DNA of 64,000 nucleotides from Antricoccus suffuscus (GCF_003003235.1 NZ_PVUE01000001.1:186001-250000), one strand, 5' to 3'; positions 41,705 to 50,610 are shown, counted from the stretch's first letter. Numbers and translations: made by a program. The notes: generated by a model from the sequence alone, not told the origin.

Positions 41705-43276
41705 TTAAAGCGGCAGACGCACAAGCAATCCGCCGCCGAGCTGCTGAGTGGGAAGTTGCTCGATCGTGGCGCGTTCGCCGCGGAACGGGTCGTCGACGAC
41801 GGTCAGCGGCGCGTCGAAGAGCATCTCTGTACGTCGATCAAGCGAGTACGGCGCCCACGCCGGCACGTGCTGGTTGTTGGGATCTCCGGTCCGCGCGAAG
41901 GCCAGCCAACTCTCGCTCATGGCTTCAGCCAGTGCGGCGGTATCGGCCGACGGTCGGCCCGCGACATGATCAGGCTTGTCGACATTGTCGAACATGAAGG
42001 GGAGGTCGAGCGTGTGTGGCGAGAAAAGTGCACCGCCGCGGAACGGAGTACGCCACATCAGGCGGTAGGCGAATACCGGTGCGCCGCCGAGCTGCGCCTT
42101 GCGCTCGGCCTGTAGGAGCGAGTCAAGCCAGTAGGTGCGCGCCGTGCTTATCAACGCGTACAGTTCCGGCGGCGATGCGTGCGAGTTGGATGCACGGAAG
42201 ACCTCGATGACCTCTGTGGCCACAGCCGCCGGCAGATAGCGCGCCAGGCGGGTCGGTAGGTCCTCATCAGTGATCGACTTGGTGTCTTCGCCTGCCACGA
42301 AAGAGAAGTAGGACAACTCCGTGCGGCAGGTGCCGACAAGGAGCGGGATGTTAGCGGAAGTCGCCGGTGCGACCGGATCCCACGGATGAGCGTCAAAGAC
42401 CGCATCGTCGAGCACGGGTGTGAACCGTTGGCCGGTTTCCCGCTGTACGGCGATATTGGCGTCGATCAGGTCCTGTATCGGTAGAGCCTGGAGGGCGGCG
42501 ACGTCGCCCACCGGCAGCCCGACTTTCTCGAAGAGGATCGTCGCTAACCGCGTGGCATCATCGCGTGCGGTCAGTCGAAGATGCGATCCGCTCTGGACGA
42601 TTCCCCGGTGAAAGAGCCCTTGCGCGGCAGGCGATGCCATCGCCAGGCTGACCTTGCGTCCGCCGCCGGACTCCCCAAAGATGGTCACGCAATCCGGGTC
42701 CCCACCGAACTGCGCGATGCTGTCGCGGACCCATTCCAAAGCGGCGACGATGTCGAGGAAGCCGACGTTGCCCGACTCGGAAAATTCCTCGCCCGCGAGA
42801 TCGCCAAGGAAGCAGTGGCCAAAGAGCCCGAGCCGGTGGTTGATGGTGACAACGACGACGTCTCCGCGCCGGCATAGGTTGGCCCCGTCGTACAACTGTC
42901 GTGAACCGCTACCAGCCTCGAACCCGCCGCCGTGCAGCCACACCATAACCGGCCGGGTGCCTGGGCCGACGGCAGGTGTCCACACGTTGAGTTGCAGGCA
43001 GTCTTCCCCGACGACCGGTCGGTCTTGCGCGGACGTGCCGCCTTCGGCCAGTCGGCCGGGCGACTGAGGCGCGGTCTCGCCGTACCGCAGACATTCGCGC
43101 ACCCCCGTCCAGGCGGCGGCCGGCTGTGGCGGGCGGAAACGGTTGGCACCGGATGTGGGTGCGCCGTACGGGATCCCTTTGAAGACGCGGATCTCCCCGT
43201 CGCGTGCGCCGCGGACGCGGCCGTACGGCGTATCGACCATCTCGGTCGGGCTATGTGTGGCGTGTGACTCAGGCAT
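41705..43276 (-). CDS. Type B carboxylesterase (PnbA-like)
   Basis: This 523-residue alpha/beta-hydrolase of the carboxylesterase-B family has the oxyanion segment VMVWLHGGGFEAGSGS, EDCLQLNVWTP near the start, and the nucleophile Ser in TIFGESGGGRKVSLAMAS (GxSxG). The acidic and His residues should lie in YLDSLLQAERK-like and PHTLDLPFMFDN regions; LPFMF is a typical landmark before the His. It should hydrolyse esters of unknown nature in the cytoplasm, as no signal peptide is seen. The gene stands alone. Confidence 0.9.
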   Translation of the reverse strand: MPESHATHSPTEMVDTPYGRVRGARDGEIRVFKGIPYGAPTSGANRFRPPQPAAAWTGVRECLRYGETAPQSPGRLAEGGTSAQDRPVVGEDCLQLNVWTPAVGPGTRPVMVWLHGGGFEAGSGSRQLYDGANLCRRGDVVVVTINHRLGLFGHCFLGDLAGEEFSESGNVGFLDIVAALEWVRDSIAQFGGDPDCVTIFGESGGGRKVSLAMASPAAQGLFHRGIVQSGSHLRLTARDDATRLATILFEKVGLPVGDVAALQALPIQDLIDANIAVQRETGQRFTPVLDDAVFDAHPWDPVAPATSANIPLLVGTCRTELSYFSFVAGEDTKSITDEDLPTRLARYLPAAVATEVIEVFRASNSHASPPELYALISTARTYWLDSLLQAERKAQLGGAPVFAYRLMWRTPFRGGALFSPHTLDLPFMFDNVDKPDHVAGRPSADTAALAEAMSESWLAFARTGDPNNQHVPAWAPYSLDRRTEMLFDAPLTVVDDPFRGERATIEQLPTQQLGGGLLVRLPL

Positions 43277-43315
43277 CTTCGAACGTTATCAGCACCGGCG
43301 CCGCCGGCCCGGGGC

Positions 43316-43819
43316 TCAAGTAGCGCTGACGGTGAGGATCGGCTTCTGGTTGAGCGTCTGGAAAACGACGCAGTAACGCTCGGTCAGTTTCAGCAACGTT
43401 TCGAGACGCTCCTTCGGCTCTGTGGTGTCGATGTCGAAGCTGAGCCGGATCTCGCTGAATCCGACGGGAGCATCCTTCGCGACACCTAGGGTGCCGCGGA
43501 AATCGAGGTCGCCCTCGGCCTTCACCCGAGCATCTTTGAGGTCGAACTCGAGAGAGGTGGCGACGGCCTTGAGAGTGACTCCCGCGCAGGCGACGAGCGC
43601 CTCGAGCAACATGTCACCCGAGCAGAGTTCGCGTCCCGAGCCACCGCTGGCGGGGTGTAGCCCGGCCACCGCCAGCGCACGTCCGGTGTCGACCTTGCAC
43701 GCGATCGCCTGGTCGTCGACGCTGCCTTCGGCATGCAGCGTGACCACCGCGCTACCAGGCGCCTGGCGATATTGCTCCTTCAGTGGGCCTTGTGTATTTT
43801 TCAGCGTGGTCGCGTCCAT
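43316..43819 (-). CDS. OsmC-family peroxidase-like protein
   Basis: This 167-residue OsmC/Ohr-fold protein has the two redox cysteines in expected places: GRELCSGDMLLEALVACAG and TERYCVVFQTLNQKP. OsmC proteins reduce organic hydroperoxides through a Cys pair. The C-terminal TERYCVVxQTL is close to a YhfA-like OsmC subgroup. ATG 43819 has GAGGAG upstream; the in-frame upstream residues to 43855 are rejected. It is divergent from the AraC regulator, which could control it. Confidence 0.88.
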   Translation of the reverse strand: MDATTLKNTQGPLKEQYRQAPGSAVVTLHAEGSVDDQAIACKVDTGRALAVAGLHPASGGSGRELCSGDMLLEALVACAGVTLKAVATSLEFDLKDARVKAEGDLDFRGTLGVAKDAPVGFSEIRLSFDIDTTEPKERLETLLKLTERYCVVFQTLNQKPILTVSAT

Positions 43820-43924
43820 CGGGATCTCCTCGTGATGTGGCAGTTCTGTGATCATCTTCCGCCCCGGTGCCGCGCCGCGAGATAGAGCCCACCCAAAGTG
43901 TCCATTTCATGGTGGGATGGTCAC

Positions 43925-44347
43925 GTGAGCCGCGAAGTCGAACAGACCAACCGTCGCCTCCTCAGGGCGCGCGATGCCATGGATCGCGCGTACGCCGAAC
44001 CGCTCGATATCCGCAGCCTCGCCAGCATCGCGCACGTATCCGAGGCTCATTTCATCCGTACGTTCAGTGCGACTTTTGGCGAGACCCCACACCGTTATCT
44101 GCAACGACGTCGCGTCGAGCGTGCGATGTTTCTACTGCGGCGTACCGAAAAGAGCGTCACCGACGTTTGCATGGAGGTCGGGTTCTCGAGTCTCGGCACG
44201 TTTAGCCGCACCTTCAGCGACATCGTCGGGGTATCGCCTACGACCTACCGGCAACGCGGCGAAGTGATTCCCTATGTGCCGAGTTGCTTCGTCATGGCGT
44301 GGACGAGACCGAGCAGTTTTGGAGAAGCCCGCGACAAGACTCGCTAA
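43925..44347 (+). CDS. AraC-family transcriptional regulator (short)
   Basis: This 140-residue protein consists mostly of the two-helix-turn-helix AraC DNA-binding domain: LDIRSLASIAHVSEAHFIRT, FSATFGETPHRYLQRRRVER and TDVCMEVGFSSLGTFSRTFS ending VGVSPTTYRQRG. No sensor domain precedes it, as in the small AraC regulators that accompany glyoxalase-fold proteins. A VOC protein follows 56 bases downstream; OsmC is divergent. I use GTG 43925; GTG 43898 is an alternative. Confidence 0.85.
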   Translation: MSREVEQTNRRLLRARDAMDRAYAEPLDIRSLASIAHVSEAHFIRTFSATFGETPHRYLQRRRVERAMFLLRRTEKSVTDVCMEVGFSSLGTFSRTFSDIVGVSPTTYRQRGEVIPYVPSCFVMAWTRPSSFGEARDKTR

Positions 44348-44403
44348 CTAACGTCGTACCCATCAACTAGTTGTCGCATCGCGACAGAGACAGGGAGACC
44401 ACC

Positions 44404-44820
44404 ATGCTCAATTCCATCACGCAGTCCCAGATCTACGTACTCGACCAGGACGAGGCGCTCGACTTCTACGTCGGCAAGCTCGGGCTGGAGATCGGCAATG
44501 ACGTCGATCTTGGGTTTATGCGCTGGCTGACGGTGCACGTCCCGGGTGAACCGGACCACCAGATCCTGCTCGAGGTGCCGGGCCCGCCGTCGATGGACGC
44601 GACGACCGCGGAGCAGGTCCGGGAGCTTGTCACCAAGGGTGCGATGGGTGGTTGGCTCTGCCTGAGCACTGACGATGCGAAGAAGACCTACGACACTTTG
44701 AAAGAACGCGGCGTCGAACTTACCGACGGGCCGACGCAGCAGGCGTATGGCACCGACTTCGGCCTGCGTGACCCATTCGGCAACCGGATCCGAATCGCGC
44801 AGCTTGCGAAGGACGCCTAG
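44404..44820 (+). CDS. VOC-family protein partnered with AraC regulator
   Basis: This 138-residue glyoxalase/bleomycin-resistance-fold protein has ITQSQIYVLDQDEALDFYVG at the start and the C-terminal metal-ligand motif GLRDPFGNRIRIAQ (DPxGNxxx). MRWLTVHVPGEPDHQILLEV matches the PhnB/glyoxalase-like group regularly found with a short AraC gene. ATG 44404 has AGGGAG. The substrate is unknown; detoxification of an electrophile is plausible. Confidence 0.88.
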   Translation: MLNSITQSQIYVLDQDEALDFYVGKLGLEIGNDVDLGFMRWLTVHVPGEPDHQILLEVPGPPSMDATTAEQVRELVTKGAMGGWLCLSTDDAKKTYDTLKERGVELTDGPTQQAYGTDFGLRDPFGNRIRIAQLAKDA

Positions 44821-44835
44821 TTCACGTCAAGCACG

Positions 44836-44881
44836 AAACCGACGCCTCGGGTAGGTATTTGCCTGCCCGAAACGTCGGTTT
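44836..44881. terminator. Bidirectional terminator between convergent genes
   Basis: AAACCGACG (44836-44844) pairs with CGTCGGTTT (44873-44881). Inside, CGGGTAGG pairs with CCTGCCCG around ATTT-containing loop bases. The stem starts with A and ends with T on both strands, so it serves the VOC gene to the left and the stress-protein gene to the right. Confidence 0.75.
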
Positions 44882-44898
44882 GATCGCCGAAACTCGAA

Positions 44899-45375
44899 TT
44901 AGATCGGGCCAAGCACGCGTGACGCTTCCTCGAAGTGGGGCGCACTGACGTGGACCTCGTAGTTGGCGGCCTCAAACGTCTTGACGCTCGCGAAGTCGCG
45001 CTTGCCGCGAGTCGACCAATGCGCCATGTAGCCGAAGACCGCACCCCAAACCGCGCCGAAGATCAGGCCGCCCAGGATGAGCCCCCACCAGTTGACGCCA
45101 CTCGCGAACAGTCCGAACAGCAAACCGATAAACAGGCCAAACCACGCACCGCTCGCGGCGCCGGCGGCCGCCGCCTTGCCCTTGGTCATGCGGCCCATGA
45201 CCTGCTCGACTGACCGCAGTCCGGTGCCGACAATACGCACGTTTTCGACCGGGAAACCCTTATCCGACAGCTTATCTACGATGGCCTGGGCCTCGGCGTA
45301 CGAGGTCGTCTCGCGCAGAATGTGCGTAGCCACCGGTGCCGAGGGTTGCGGGTTATTCATCGACTGGTTAAACAT
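44899..45375 (-). CDS. General-stress-protein 17M-like membrane protein
   Basis: This 158-residue protein has an N-terminal alpha/beta GSP-17M-type domain (ETTSYAEAQAIVDKLSDKGF; VENVRIVGTGLRSVEQVMGR) and a Gly-rich pair of helices (GAWFGLFIGLLFGLFASGVN; GLILGGLIFGAVWGAVFGYM). It ends with a short soluble tail (NYEVHVSAPHFEEASRVLG). This domain order is common in actinobacterial stress proteins of unknown function. ATG 45375 has GAGGAG upstream. A tandem repeat lies 45-75 bases upstream. Confidence 0.8.
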   Translation of the reverse strand: MFNQSMNNPQPSAPVATHILRETTSYAEAQAIVDKLSDKGFPVENVRIVGTGLRSVEQVMGRMTKGKAAAAGAASGAWFGLFIGLLFGLFASGVNWWGLILGGLIFGAVWGAVFGYMAHWSTRGKRDFASVKTFEAANYEVHVSAPHFEEASRVLGPI

Positions 45376-45418
45376 CGGGACTCCTCGTTGGCGTTTGTCT
45401 GCAAGCGACACCATGTGG

Positions 45419-45452
45419 TGCTTGCGTTAAAACGTGATGCTTGCGTTAAAAC
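45419..45452. repeat. Two-unit tandem repeat in a promoter
   Basis: TGCTTGCGTTAAAAC occurs at 45419-45433 and again at 45438-45452, a 19-base period, upstream of the general-stress-like gene (start 45375, minus strand). On that strand the units read GTTTTAACGCAAGCA. Two equally spaced identical sites suggest an activator or a duplicated promoter element. Confidence 0.6.
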
Positions 45453-45482
45453 ATACAACGCGTAACCGCCCGAGATCGTTCG

Positions 45483-45998
45483 CTATTCCCGCACTGCCCG
45501 GATGAGTTGGTCAATCAGAGCGGCAGCTCCGGTCTGGAACGCGGGATTGTCGACAAGTCCGTCCGGACCGACATCGTCACGGCCGACCGGGGAGTCGACT
45601 CCCTCAAGAATCTGCGCGTCGACGTACCGCAGCACCATGCGTAAATGTTCGGCGGCGCCTGCGCCGCGCCCAGTTGCGGCGACATTGAGTACGCCGCAAG
45701 GCTTCTCGTTGAGCTCGCCGCCGCCCACTGTCCAGTCGAGAAGGTTCTTGAGACTGCCCGGCAGGGTCCCGGCGTATTCAGGAGTGCTGAATACGACCGC
45801 ATCCGCCCAGTCGATTTGCTCTCGCAGACGCTGGACGGCCACGTCGCCGTCGCCGTCCGGGTTGAACGCCGGAAGGTCCGACAGCCCCGCGTAGATGGCG
45901 GTTTCCCAACCGTCGGGTACGGCGGTCCGCACGCTGCGTAGAGCGGCCGCATTTGTCGAAGCGGTCCGAGTGCTGCCCGAGATGAGCAGAAGCTTCAC
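45483..45998 (-). CDS. NADPH-dependent FMN reductase
   Basis: This 171-residue flavodoxin-like reductase has the FMN phosphate loop LLLISGSTRTASTNAAALRS at the start, STPEYAGTLPGSLKNLLDW (the typical PEYNGSxPGxLKNxxDW motif, Asn replaced by Ala) and KPCGVLNVAATGRGAGAAEH. It transfers electrons from NADPH to flavin. GTG 45998 overlaps the stop of the molybdoenzyme gene (GTGA), so the two are coupled and the reductase may feed electrons to that enzyme. Confidence 0.88.
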   Translation of the reverse strand: MKLLLISGSTRTASTNAAALRSVRTAVPDGWETAIYAGLSDLPAFNPDGDGDVAVQRLREQIDWADAVVFSTPEYAGTLPGSLKNLLDWTVGGGELNEKPCGVLNVAATGRGAGAAEHLRMVLRYVDAQILEGVDSPVGRDDVGPDGLVDNPAFQTGAAALIDQLIRAVRE

Positions 45999-48268
45999 GA
46001 GCGAATGGCGATCTTCGGCGGTCCCCAAACGGTGATGGGTGGCAGTTCGCCGTCGAACTTCTCGACCTCCACCTGGACGTGCTGCCCGACGTTGCTGCGC
46101 GAGAACTTCGACACGGGGATGTCGGTGGCCAGCACGTTGGGGTTGCCGTGGATGCAGTTGCCGTCCTCGTCCGGGTCGTACCACGCGCCGGTCGACAGCT
46201 GTACGACGCCGCGCATCAGGTCATCGGAGAAGGCGACCCCGGCTAGCAGGGAGCCTCGTACGCTGCGGACCTTGACGACGTCGCCGTCCGCGATGCCGCG
46301 CTCGGCCGCGTCGGCAGGGTGCATCCGCATCGGTTCGCGGCCCTTGATCTTCGACTCAGCCGAGTAGCCGCCGACGTCGAGCTGACTATGCAGCCGGGTC
46401 TTCGGCTGATTGGCGATCATCGTCAGCGGGAAGTCATCGCGCACCGCCCACTCGGTCGGGGCGAACCAGGTCGGCGTACCGGGGCAGTCGTCGTACCCGA
46501 ACGACTCGATCTCGTCGGACTGCAGATGGATTTTGCTGCTCGGCGTACGCAGCGGGTGGGCCTGCGGGTCTGCGCGGAACTCTGTATGCATGATCCGGTC
46601 TTTGTCCCGTTTGGGTACGTCGAGCGGTTCGTTCTTATCCCAGAACTCCTGCCAGGAAGGCAATTGATGCCCGCGGGCGGCGTACTTACCCTCCCATTTG
46701 GTGTACATCTCCTCGAGCCACTCGATCGACGTGCGACCAGACGAGAACTCGTCATCGCAGCCGAGCCGAGAGGCTAGCCCGCGCAGGATGTCGTAGTCGT
46801 CGTGCGCCTGCGCGAACGGCTCGACGATTTTGTGCATCGGGATGAGGGCGTCTTCGGTGATCGCGGCACCGAGGTCGTCGCGTTCGACCGACAGCGTTGC
46901 GGGCATGACGAAATCGGCGTGCCGCGCGGTCGAGGTCCACATCGAGTCGTGTACGACGACCGTGTCCGGCCGGCCGAAGGCCTCGCGTAGCTTCTTTAGA
47001 TCCGGGCTGTGATGGAACGGGTTGCCGCCGGCCCAGTAGACGACCTTGATGTCGGGGTAGGTGAGTGTCTTGCCGTCGTACGTGTAGGTCTCACCCGGCT
47101 GCAGCAGCATGTCGGCGATGCGCGAAACCGGTATATAGGTGCGAACGGGATTGTGCCCCTTGGAGAACGTCGGAAGCCCGAAGAGCATCTCGGAGTGCCC
47201 GACCCGGTTGGTCGAAGCGTAGCCGTGGCCGAATCCGCCGCCGGGCAGGCCGATATCCCCGATAAGGGCGGCCACACACACCCCGAGCCACATTGTCTGT
47301 TCGCCGTACTGCTGGCGTTGCATGGACCAGCTCATGGTCAGAAAGGTGCGCTTCTCCGCCATCAGGCGGGCGAGGTCGCGGATGGCGCCGGCTTCGATGC
47401 CACAGATCTCGGCGGCCCATTCCGGCGTCTTGTCATGCACCGATTCCGCGAAAAGGTCATAGCCGACGCAGTAGTTGGCGACAAACTCCTTGTTGTATAA
47501 GCCTTCTTCGATCAGGGTGTGCGCGATCGCCTGCAGCAAGGCTCCGTCGGTCGCGGGCCGGATCGACATCCAGGTGGCTCCGAGCTCAGCGGAGACGTCA
47601 TCACGCAGCGGGGAGACGTTGACCAACTCGATGCCGTTGTCACGGCAGGCATGGAGCCACGGCAGTAGATCGTGGCTGATCGCGCCGCCGTTGGCGATCG
47701 CGGAGTTCTTGCGGGGAAGCCCGCCGATGGCGATGACGAGCTCGGCGTTTTCGGAGATCGACTTCCAGGTCGTCGCCTCGGTCTCCCACTGTGACTCGGT
47801 CGCGATCACATGCGGCAAGAACGGGCCCGACGCGCCGAACGAGTAGTTGTTGACTGACTGGGTGTAGCCGCCGGCCGCCGCGAGGAACCGTTTGAGCTGC
47901 GACTGTGCATGGTGGAACCGACCGGCGCTGGACCATCCGTAGGAACCGCCGTAGACCGCCTCGGCGCCGAAGTTGCGGTAGACGCGGCTCAGCTCGCCGG
48001 CGAGGAGGTCCAACGCCTCATTCCACTCCAGGGGGACGAACTCGTCGCGCCCGCGTTTATCGGTGCGCCCGGGACCGTCCTCAAGCCAGCCGCGTCGCAC
48101 GTATGGTCGGTCGATGCGGGCCGGATGCTGCTGCGCGTCGACCACGTTTTCGATGATCCGGTGCGGATCTGGGTCGCCGGCGTACGGCGTAACCGATGTG
48201 ATGCGGCCACCCTCGGTGTTGGCCGCGAACGTGCCCCAGTGCGAAATGTGCAGACCACTCTTACCCAT
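45995..48268 (-). CDS. Molybdopterin oxidoreductase, BisC/TorA-like
   Basis: This 757-residue DMSO-reductase-family enzyme shows typical segments: VYGGSYGWSSAGRFHHAQSQ (the Ser that ligates Mo in BisC/TorA/DorA), SFGASGPFLPHVI, TVVHDSMWTSTARHADFVMP and the C-terminal dinucleotide-binding domain TRLHSQLDVGGYSAESKIKG. There is no iron-sulfur CxxC motif and no Tat signal, as in cytoplasmic biotin- or methionine-sulfoxide reductase BisC. It should reduce S- or N-oxides. The coupled FMN reductase downstream is a likely electron donor. Confidence 0.9.
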   Translation of the reverse strand: MGKSGLHISHWGTFAANTEGGRITSVTPYAGDPDPHRIIENVVDAQQHPARIDRPYVRRGWLEDGPGRTDKRGRDEFVPLEWNEALDLLAGELSRVYRNFGAEAVYGGSYGWSSAGRFHHAQSQLKRFLAAAGGYTQSVNNYSFGASGPFLPHVIATESQWETEATTWKSISENAELVIAIGGLPRKNSAIANGGAISHDLLPWLHACRDNGIELVNVSPLRDDVSAELGATWMSIRPATDGALLQAIAHTLIEEGLYNKEFVANYCVGYDLFAESVHDKTPEWAAEICGIEAGAIRDLARLMAEKRTFLTMSWSMQRQQYGEQTMWLGVCVAALIGDIGLPGGGFGHGYASTNRVGHSEMLFGLPTFSKGHNPVRTYIPVSRIADMLLQPGETYTYDGKTLTYPDIKVVYWAGGNPFHHSPDLKKLREAFGRPDTVVVHDSMWTSTARHADFVMPATLSVERDDLGAAITEDALIPMHKIVEPFAQAHDDYDILRGLASRLGCDDEFSSGRTSIEWLEEMYTKWEGKYAARGHQLPSWQEFWDKNEPLDVPKRDKDRIMHTEFRADPQAHPLRTPSSKIHLQSDEIESFGYDDCPGTPTWFAPTEWAVRDDFPLTMIANQPKTRLHSQLDVGGYSAESKIKGREPMRMHPADAAERGIADGDVVKVRSVRGSLLAGVAFSDDLMRGVVQLSTGAWYDPDEDGNCIHGNPNVLATDIPVSKFSRSNVGQHVQVEVEKFDGELPPITVWGPPKIAIRS

Positions 48269-48321
48269 TCGCCCAGTTTACGCCGGGGGTCGTGCCCAAC
48301 CGAGTGAGAATGCTCGCGGAA

Positions 48322-48699
48322 TTAGGACTGGGGGTCGGGGGTGCTGACCGCGGGCGGCTCGGCGTCGTCATTTTCGTTGGTGACCGTTGCGCCGAGGTCG
48401 GAGGTCGAGCGCAGATCCTGCTTGAGCTGATCGATGTCGGCGAGGTCGTTGTCGAAGTAGCCCTCGAAGTCCGACCCCTCGTCGCGAATGTTGCAAACGT
48501 TATGCACACAGGCCGCGATTCGTTGATGCTGCTCATCGGAGTACGCCGCCCAGTTGTCGAGGAACACGCGCAGATCGGAGTGCATCCCGAGCACGGTGTA
48601 CTGGTCGAAGCTCGTGTTGCGCTTGGCGAGTTCTTCGACTCGCTCGGCATGATTGGTGAGTTCGGTCAAAAGCGCGTCGGGGGATTCGGCGGAAGTCAT
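48322..48699 (-). CDS. Hypothetical acidic soluble protein
   Basis: This 125-residue protein is mostly helical and acidic. It reads LLTELTNHAERVEELAKRNT, YTVLGMHSDLRVFLDNWAAY, then IAACVHNVCNIRDEGSDFEG and ends in a Glu/Asp/Pro-rich tail. The frame extends upstream to 48759 but ATG 48699 is preferred to avoid the divergent dehydratase gene region. No family is recognised. It sits between bisC and the dehydratase gene on the minus strand. Confidence 0.6.
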   Translation of the reverse strand: MTSAESPDALLTELTNHAERVEELAKRNTSFDQYTVLGMHSDLRVFLDNWAAYSDEQHQRIAACVHNVCNIRDEGSDFEGYFDNDLADIDQLKQDLRSTSDLGATVTNENDDAEPPAVSTPDPQS

Positions 48700-48780
48700 A
48701 GGCTCAGCATATGGGGACCCGGCCTTGAATCTCGCCCGGTTTAGGTCCCTGAAGTGCAAGTTGACGCGAAATGGAGTCCG

Positions 48781-49725
48781 ATGGACCTGCCCGAACTGAG
48801 TGCGGCGGTGGCCGAGGCGCGGCGACGGATCGGCGGTCGGGTGCGTCGTACCCCGGTCGTGGACGCCGTCGTACCCACGCCTGCGGGCCCGCGTGAGGTC
48901 ACCTTCAAGCTGGAATACCTACAGCACTCGGGTTCGTTCAAGGCGCGCGGCTCGATCAATGCGGTGCTGGCCGCGTCGGAGCAGGGGCTTATCGGCGAGT
49001 CGGGCATCGCGATCGCGTCCGGCGGAAATGCCGGGATCGCGGCGGCATGGTCGGCCGCCCAGGTCGGCTGCCCCGCCTCGGTGTTCGTGCCCGAAAACGC
49101 GCCGGCCGCCAAGATCGCACGGTTGCGCTCGCTCGGGGCCGACGTCGTACTCAAGGGCAAGGAGTACGCCGAGGCGCTGCACGCGGCGGAGGAGTTCGTA
49201 CGCCGCAGTGGCGCCCTGCAGCTGCACGCCTACGACCTGCCGGACGTCGTCGCAGGCGCCGGTGTGGTCGGACTCGAACTGCTGGAACAGCGGCCGGATA
49301 TCGACACGGTGCTGGTTGCGGTCGGCGGCGGCGGTCTGGTGGCTGGAATCGCGTCCGCGGTTACGCCGCGGCACGTCGTCGGCGTGGAGCCGTCGGGGAT
49401 TCCCACCCTCGCCGACGCGCTCGCTGCCGGGGCGCCGGTCGACGTCCCGGTGGACAGCATCGCCGCCGACGCACTCGGCGCGCGCCGGCTCGGCGAGATC
49501 GCGTACGCCGTGACCACTCAGGCCAAGGTGCAATCCGTGCTGATACCCGATGCCGAGATCGTGCGTGCTCGCGCGTGGCTGTGGGGCGAACTGCGGGTCG
49601 CGGTCGAGTACGCCGCTGCGACTGCGCTCGCGCCGCTACTGTCCGGGGCTTTCGTGCCGGCCGAGGGTGCTCGCGTCGCGGTCATCCTGTGTGGCGCGAA
49701 TACCGATCCGTCCGACTTGTCATGA
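48781..49725 (+). CDS. Threonine/serine dehydratase-like PLP enzyme
   Basis: This 314-residue fold-type II pyridoxal-phosphate enzyme has the Schiff-base Lys in LQHSGSFKARGSINAVLAAS and the PLP-phosphate Gly loop AVGGGGLVAGIASAV (GGGGL). IASGGNAGIAAAWSAAQVG is the usual substrate loop (S-G-N). It should eliminate water from Thr/Ser or a hydroxyamino acid; no ACT regulatory domain follows, so it is the catabolic/racemase-like short form. ATG 48781 has ATGGAG upstream; GTG 48754 is an alternative. Confidence 0.87.
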   Translation: MDLPELSAAVAEARRRIGGRVRRTPVVDAVVPTPAGPREVTFKLEYLQHSGSFKARGSINAVLAASEQGLIGESGIAIASGGNAGIAAAWSAAQVGCPASVFVPENAPAAKIARLRSLGADVVLKGKEYAEALHAAEEFVRRSGALQLHAYDLPDVVAGAGVVGLELLEQRPDIDTVLVAVGGGGLVAGIASAVTPRHVVGVEPSGIPTLADALAAGAPVDVPVDSIAADALGARRLGEIAYAVTTQAKVQSVLIPDAEIVRARAWLWGELRVAVEYAAATALAPLLSGAFVPAEGARVAVILCGANTDPSDLS

Positions 49726-49861
49726 GCATGGAGGTGTCGCGTGGATGGATCGGCTCGCCGCACCGCCGGATCTGCCAGGCGCCGCAATGGCATCGTAAGT
49801 ACGCCACCTCGCCATCACTGGTGCGGTGCCTCGACTGCTCTCGCCATTGGTGATCAATCAT
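49682..49861 (-). CDS. Small Cys/His protein
   Basis: This short protein of 59 residues starts MIDHQWREQSRHRTSDGEVA and continues YLRCHCGAWQIRRCG. The C-x-C...C and His content suggest a small zinc site, and the HxWRxxSRHxTSEGxVxYxRCxCG-like pattern recalls short actinobacterial proteins of unknown function. It overlaps the 3' end of the dehydratase gene by 44 bases on the opposite strand. GATGAG lies upstream of the ATG. Confidence 0.45.
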   Translation of the reverse strand: MIDHQWREQSRHRTSDGEVAYLRCHCGAWQIRRCGEPIHPRDTSMLMTSRTDRYSRHTG

Positions 49862-49923
49862 GATCTCATCATTCAGTAAGGTCATTATGTAGTTCAACCA
49901 TTACAAGTTCGCTAGGAGACTCC

Positions 49924-50598
49924 ATGAGTGTGCTGATTACGGTGCGCGGCTCGTTCAGTGCCTTCCGCCCACCAGAACGGGCGACCGCGCACGTGTCACT
50001 CGTGTTGGAGGCGTCGAGTTCGAAGGTGGCGTATGCCGGTGCGACTAAATCCGCGGCCGTTGTTACCGAAAGCCTGACCGAGCTGCATAACCCGGACGGC
50101 GGACCGGTGACCTGGTGGTCCAGCGACCAGGTCCGCACGTTTGCGCATCGTCCATGGAACAACCAGGGCAAGCAACTTCCGCTTGTGCATCGCGCAAGCG
50201 TCACCTTCGCCGCCAAGTTCAGTGATTTCGACCGCCTCGGCACCTGGATTGCGCGCACCACCGCGGTCGAGGGCGCGACCGTCAAGAGCATCGAGTGGGC
50301 GTTGACCGCCGCTCACCGTGAGCAACTCACTCGGGAGGTCCGGGCCGGGGCCGTACGGGACGCCCGCGACAAGGCGCAGCAGTACGCCGACGCGCTCTCC
50401 CTCGGGCCAGCGCGTGTGGTTGCGATTGCCGATGCCGGGATGCTTGAACAGGGGCTCAACCCGACTGGAAACGTTGCGCCGCAGCAGTTTTCGCGGATGG
50501 CTGCCGCCCAGGAGGATTCTCTGGTCGGGTTTGCGCCGGAAGACGTCGAGATTTCGTCGATCATCGACGCGAAGTTCGACGTTGACGCCCCGCAGTGA
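49924..50598 (+). CDS. SIMPL-domain (DUF541) protein
   Basis: This 224-residue protein carries a SIMPL domain: VRGSFSAFRPPERATAHVSL at the start (normally G-x-x-x-x-x-P-D-x-A), KSIEWALTAAHREQLTREVR, DARDKAQQYADALSLGPARV and VEISSIIDAKFDV at the end. There is no signal peptide, unlike most members, so a cytoplasmic location is likely. Relatives bind kinase IRAK-type partners or form ring assemblies; the bacterial role is unclear. AGGAGA precedes the ATG. Confidence 0.85.
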   Translation: MSVLITVRGSFSAFRPPERATAHVSLVLEASSSKVAYAGATKSAAVVTESLTELHNPDGGPVTWWSSDQVRTFAHRPWNNQGKQLPLVHRASVTFAAKFSDFDRLGTWIARTTAVEGATVKSIEWALTAAHREQLTREVRAGAVRDARDKAQQYADALSLGPARVVAIADAGMLEQGLNPTGNVAPQQFSRMAAAQEDSLVGFAPEDVEISSIIDAKFDVDAPQ

Positions 50599-50610
50599 TG
50601 TAATAAGTTA

